Shown here: piece after piece, positions 63,346 through 64,000 of the stretch | How the letters are laid out: the number at the start of each line of letters is the position of its first letter | How positions within the stretch are numbered: the first letter of the stretch is position 1 | Assembly (NCBI GenBank): GCA_963837755.1 | Contig: CAWIOP010000003.1 | Location: 1,116,001 to 1,180,000, forward strand | Direction of reading: 5' to 3' | From: JADGHX01 sp963837755 | Lineage (GTDB): Bacteria; Pseudomonadota; Gammaproteobacteria; Steroidobacterales; Steroidobacteraceae | Length of the DNA stretch: 64,000 nucleotides | Notes under the pieces: generated by a model | The model's database searches: none | Told to the model about the DNA's origin: nothing | Seen by the model: the letters and a program-made list of their open reading frames with translations, nothing else | Made by a program: the position numbers and the translations under genes

Positions 63346-64000
63346 TTGAACAAGAAGCCTTTGGTTCTGCTCGGCTGCGCGGCGGCTCTGACGTTCGCGG
63401 GGTGCCAGCTTTCCGGGACGTCGGGCGGTGAGGCCACAGGGGCGGCGGGCGCGCCGGCACGGGTGACAGCCAAGCGCCTCCTCGAGGCGGAGCAAGAGCC
63501 TTCGCAGTGGATGATCTACAACGGCACCTACTCCGAGCAGCGCTACAGCCGGCTCACTCAGATCAACCGCAACAATGTCGGCCAGCTGGGCCTGGCGTGG
63601 TTCGCGGACTACGACTGGTTGCCATCGATGCGAAGACGGGCAAGCCCGCCTGGGAAACGCTGACCATCGACAAGACCAAGCACTACTCCATCACGAGCGC
63701 GCCGCGCATCGCGAAGGGGCTGGTGTTCATCGGGAGCTCCGGTGGCGAGTATGGCGTGCGCGGCTACGTGGGCGCCTACGATGCGGAGACCGGCAAGCCG
63801 GTCTGGCGCTTCTACACCGTGCCGGGCGACCCGAACAAACCGCAGGAGAACGAGGCGCTCACGAAGGCCGCAGCCACCTGGCCGAAGGACAACGGCTGGT
63901 GGGAAATCGGCGGCGGCGGCGCTGCGTGGGACGCTATCGTCTACGACCCGAAGACGGACCTTGTGTACTTCGGCACCGGCAACGGGTCGCCGTGGGACCA
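63346..64000 (+). pseudogene. PQQ-dependent dehydrogenase, internal deletion, cut by window edge
   Basis: The start is probably the TTG at 63346 after AGGGGG; lipobox LTFAGCQLSG. The first part (WMIYNGTYSEQRYSRLTQIN, VGQLGLAWFADYD) is the N-terminal propeller blade of quinoprotein alcohol dehydrogenases. At about 63615 the frame shifts and the text resumes with VAIDAKTGKPAWETLTIDKT and GLVFIGSSGGEYGVRGYVGA. Some 70 residues that normally lie between (the disulfide and substrate blade) are absent. As written the gene is inactive; an assembly gap is equally possible. Confidence 0.7.

Overview
The window is a GC-rich bacterial chromosome segment. Tc-toxin genes, a TonB-dependent receptor, two UrcA-family proteins, a DUF6152 protein and a PQQ-type dehydrogenase suggest a gammaproteobacterium of the Steroidobacteraceae/Nevskiales/Xanthomonadales type. 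That placement is inferred from gene content only; there is no rRNA, tRNA or housekeeping marker to fix it.

Region 1 (about 1-19600) is a defence and small-module island. It holds a type I restriction-modification operon (hsdM-hsdS-hsdR, minus strand, broken by many single-base indels), a NYN/LabA-type nuclease, and a 1.6k-residue DUF4011 helicase with a Vsr-like nuclease end. A HEPN/Abi_C abortive-infection gene is divergent from the helicase. Between these sit repeated small modules. There are two full copies and one remnant of a two-gene cassette (about 100-residue ORF1 overlapping a SymE-family toxin) with a conserved structured leader, and two copies of a small acidic-protein module with a 92% identical leader. 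An AlbA_2/GHKL ATPase gene is interrupted by an ORF-less group II intron. The island also has hairpin repeats, scrambled direct repeats, an orphan XRE regulator with a readable promoter/operator, and an unrecognised 283-residue protein.

Region 2 (about 19600-23800) holds a secreted TPR protein, a secreted SnoaL-like protein and a class V aminotransferase.

Region 3 (24296-44099) is the centrepiece: one compact 20 kb plus-strand Tc-toxin operon with no frameshift. It encodes a fused TcB-TcC protein (2641 aa), a membrane-anchored Nudix hydrolase (380 aa), and a split TcA (2455 + 1116 aa). Start/stop overlaps or very short gaps link all four genes. A1 carries the VRP1-like and neuraminidase-like parts plus unusual peptidoglycan-binding-like and PA14-like inserts; A2 carries the pore and TcB-binding half; BC carries the SpvB/Rhs cocoon and a variable C-terminal effector.

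Region 4 (44100-52000) is a decayed stretch. It contains a dioxygenase fragment, a frameshifted metallo-beta-lactamase-fold gene, an M28 peptidase fragment, two FtsX-type permeases without an ATPase and an HxlR regulator with a paired operator. It also contains UrcA, DUF2188, a DUF433 remnant and a frameshifted P-loop ATPase behind a perfect palindrome.

Region 5 (52000-64000) is more ordinary envelope and metabolism: a large secreted protein of unknown role, an N-truncated M28 peptidase, a TonB-dependent receptor, a second UrcA (part of a 530-bp duplication), a TauE/SafE exporter, a DUF6152 protein with a lipoprotein, a TonB-C domain protein, and a PQQ dehydrogenase with an internal deletion that runs off the end.
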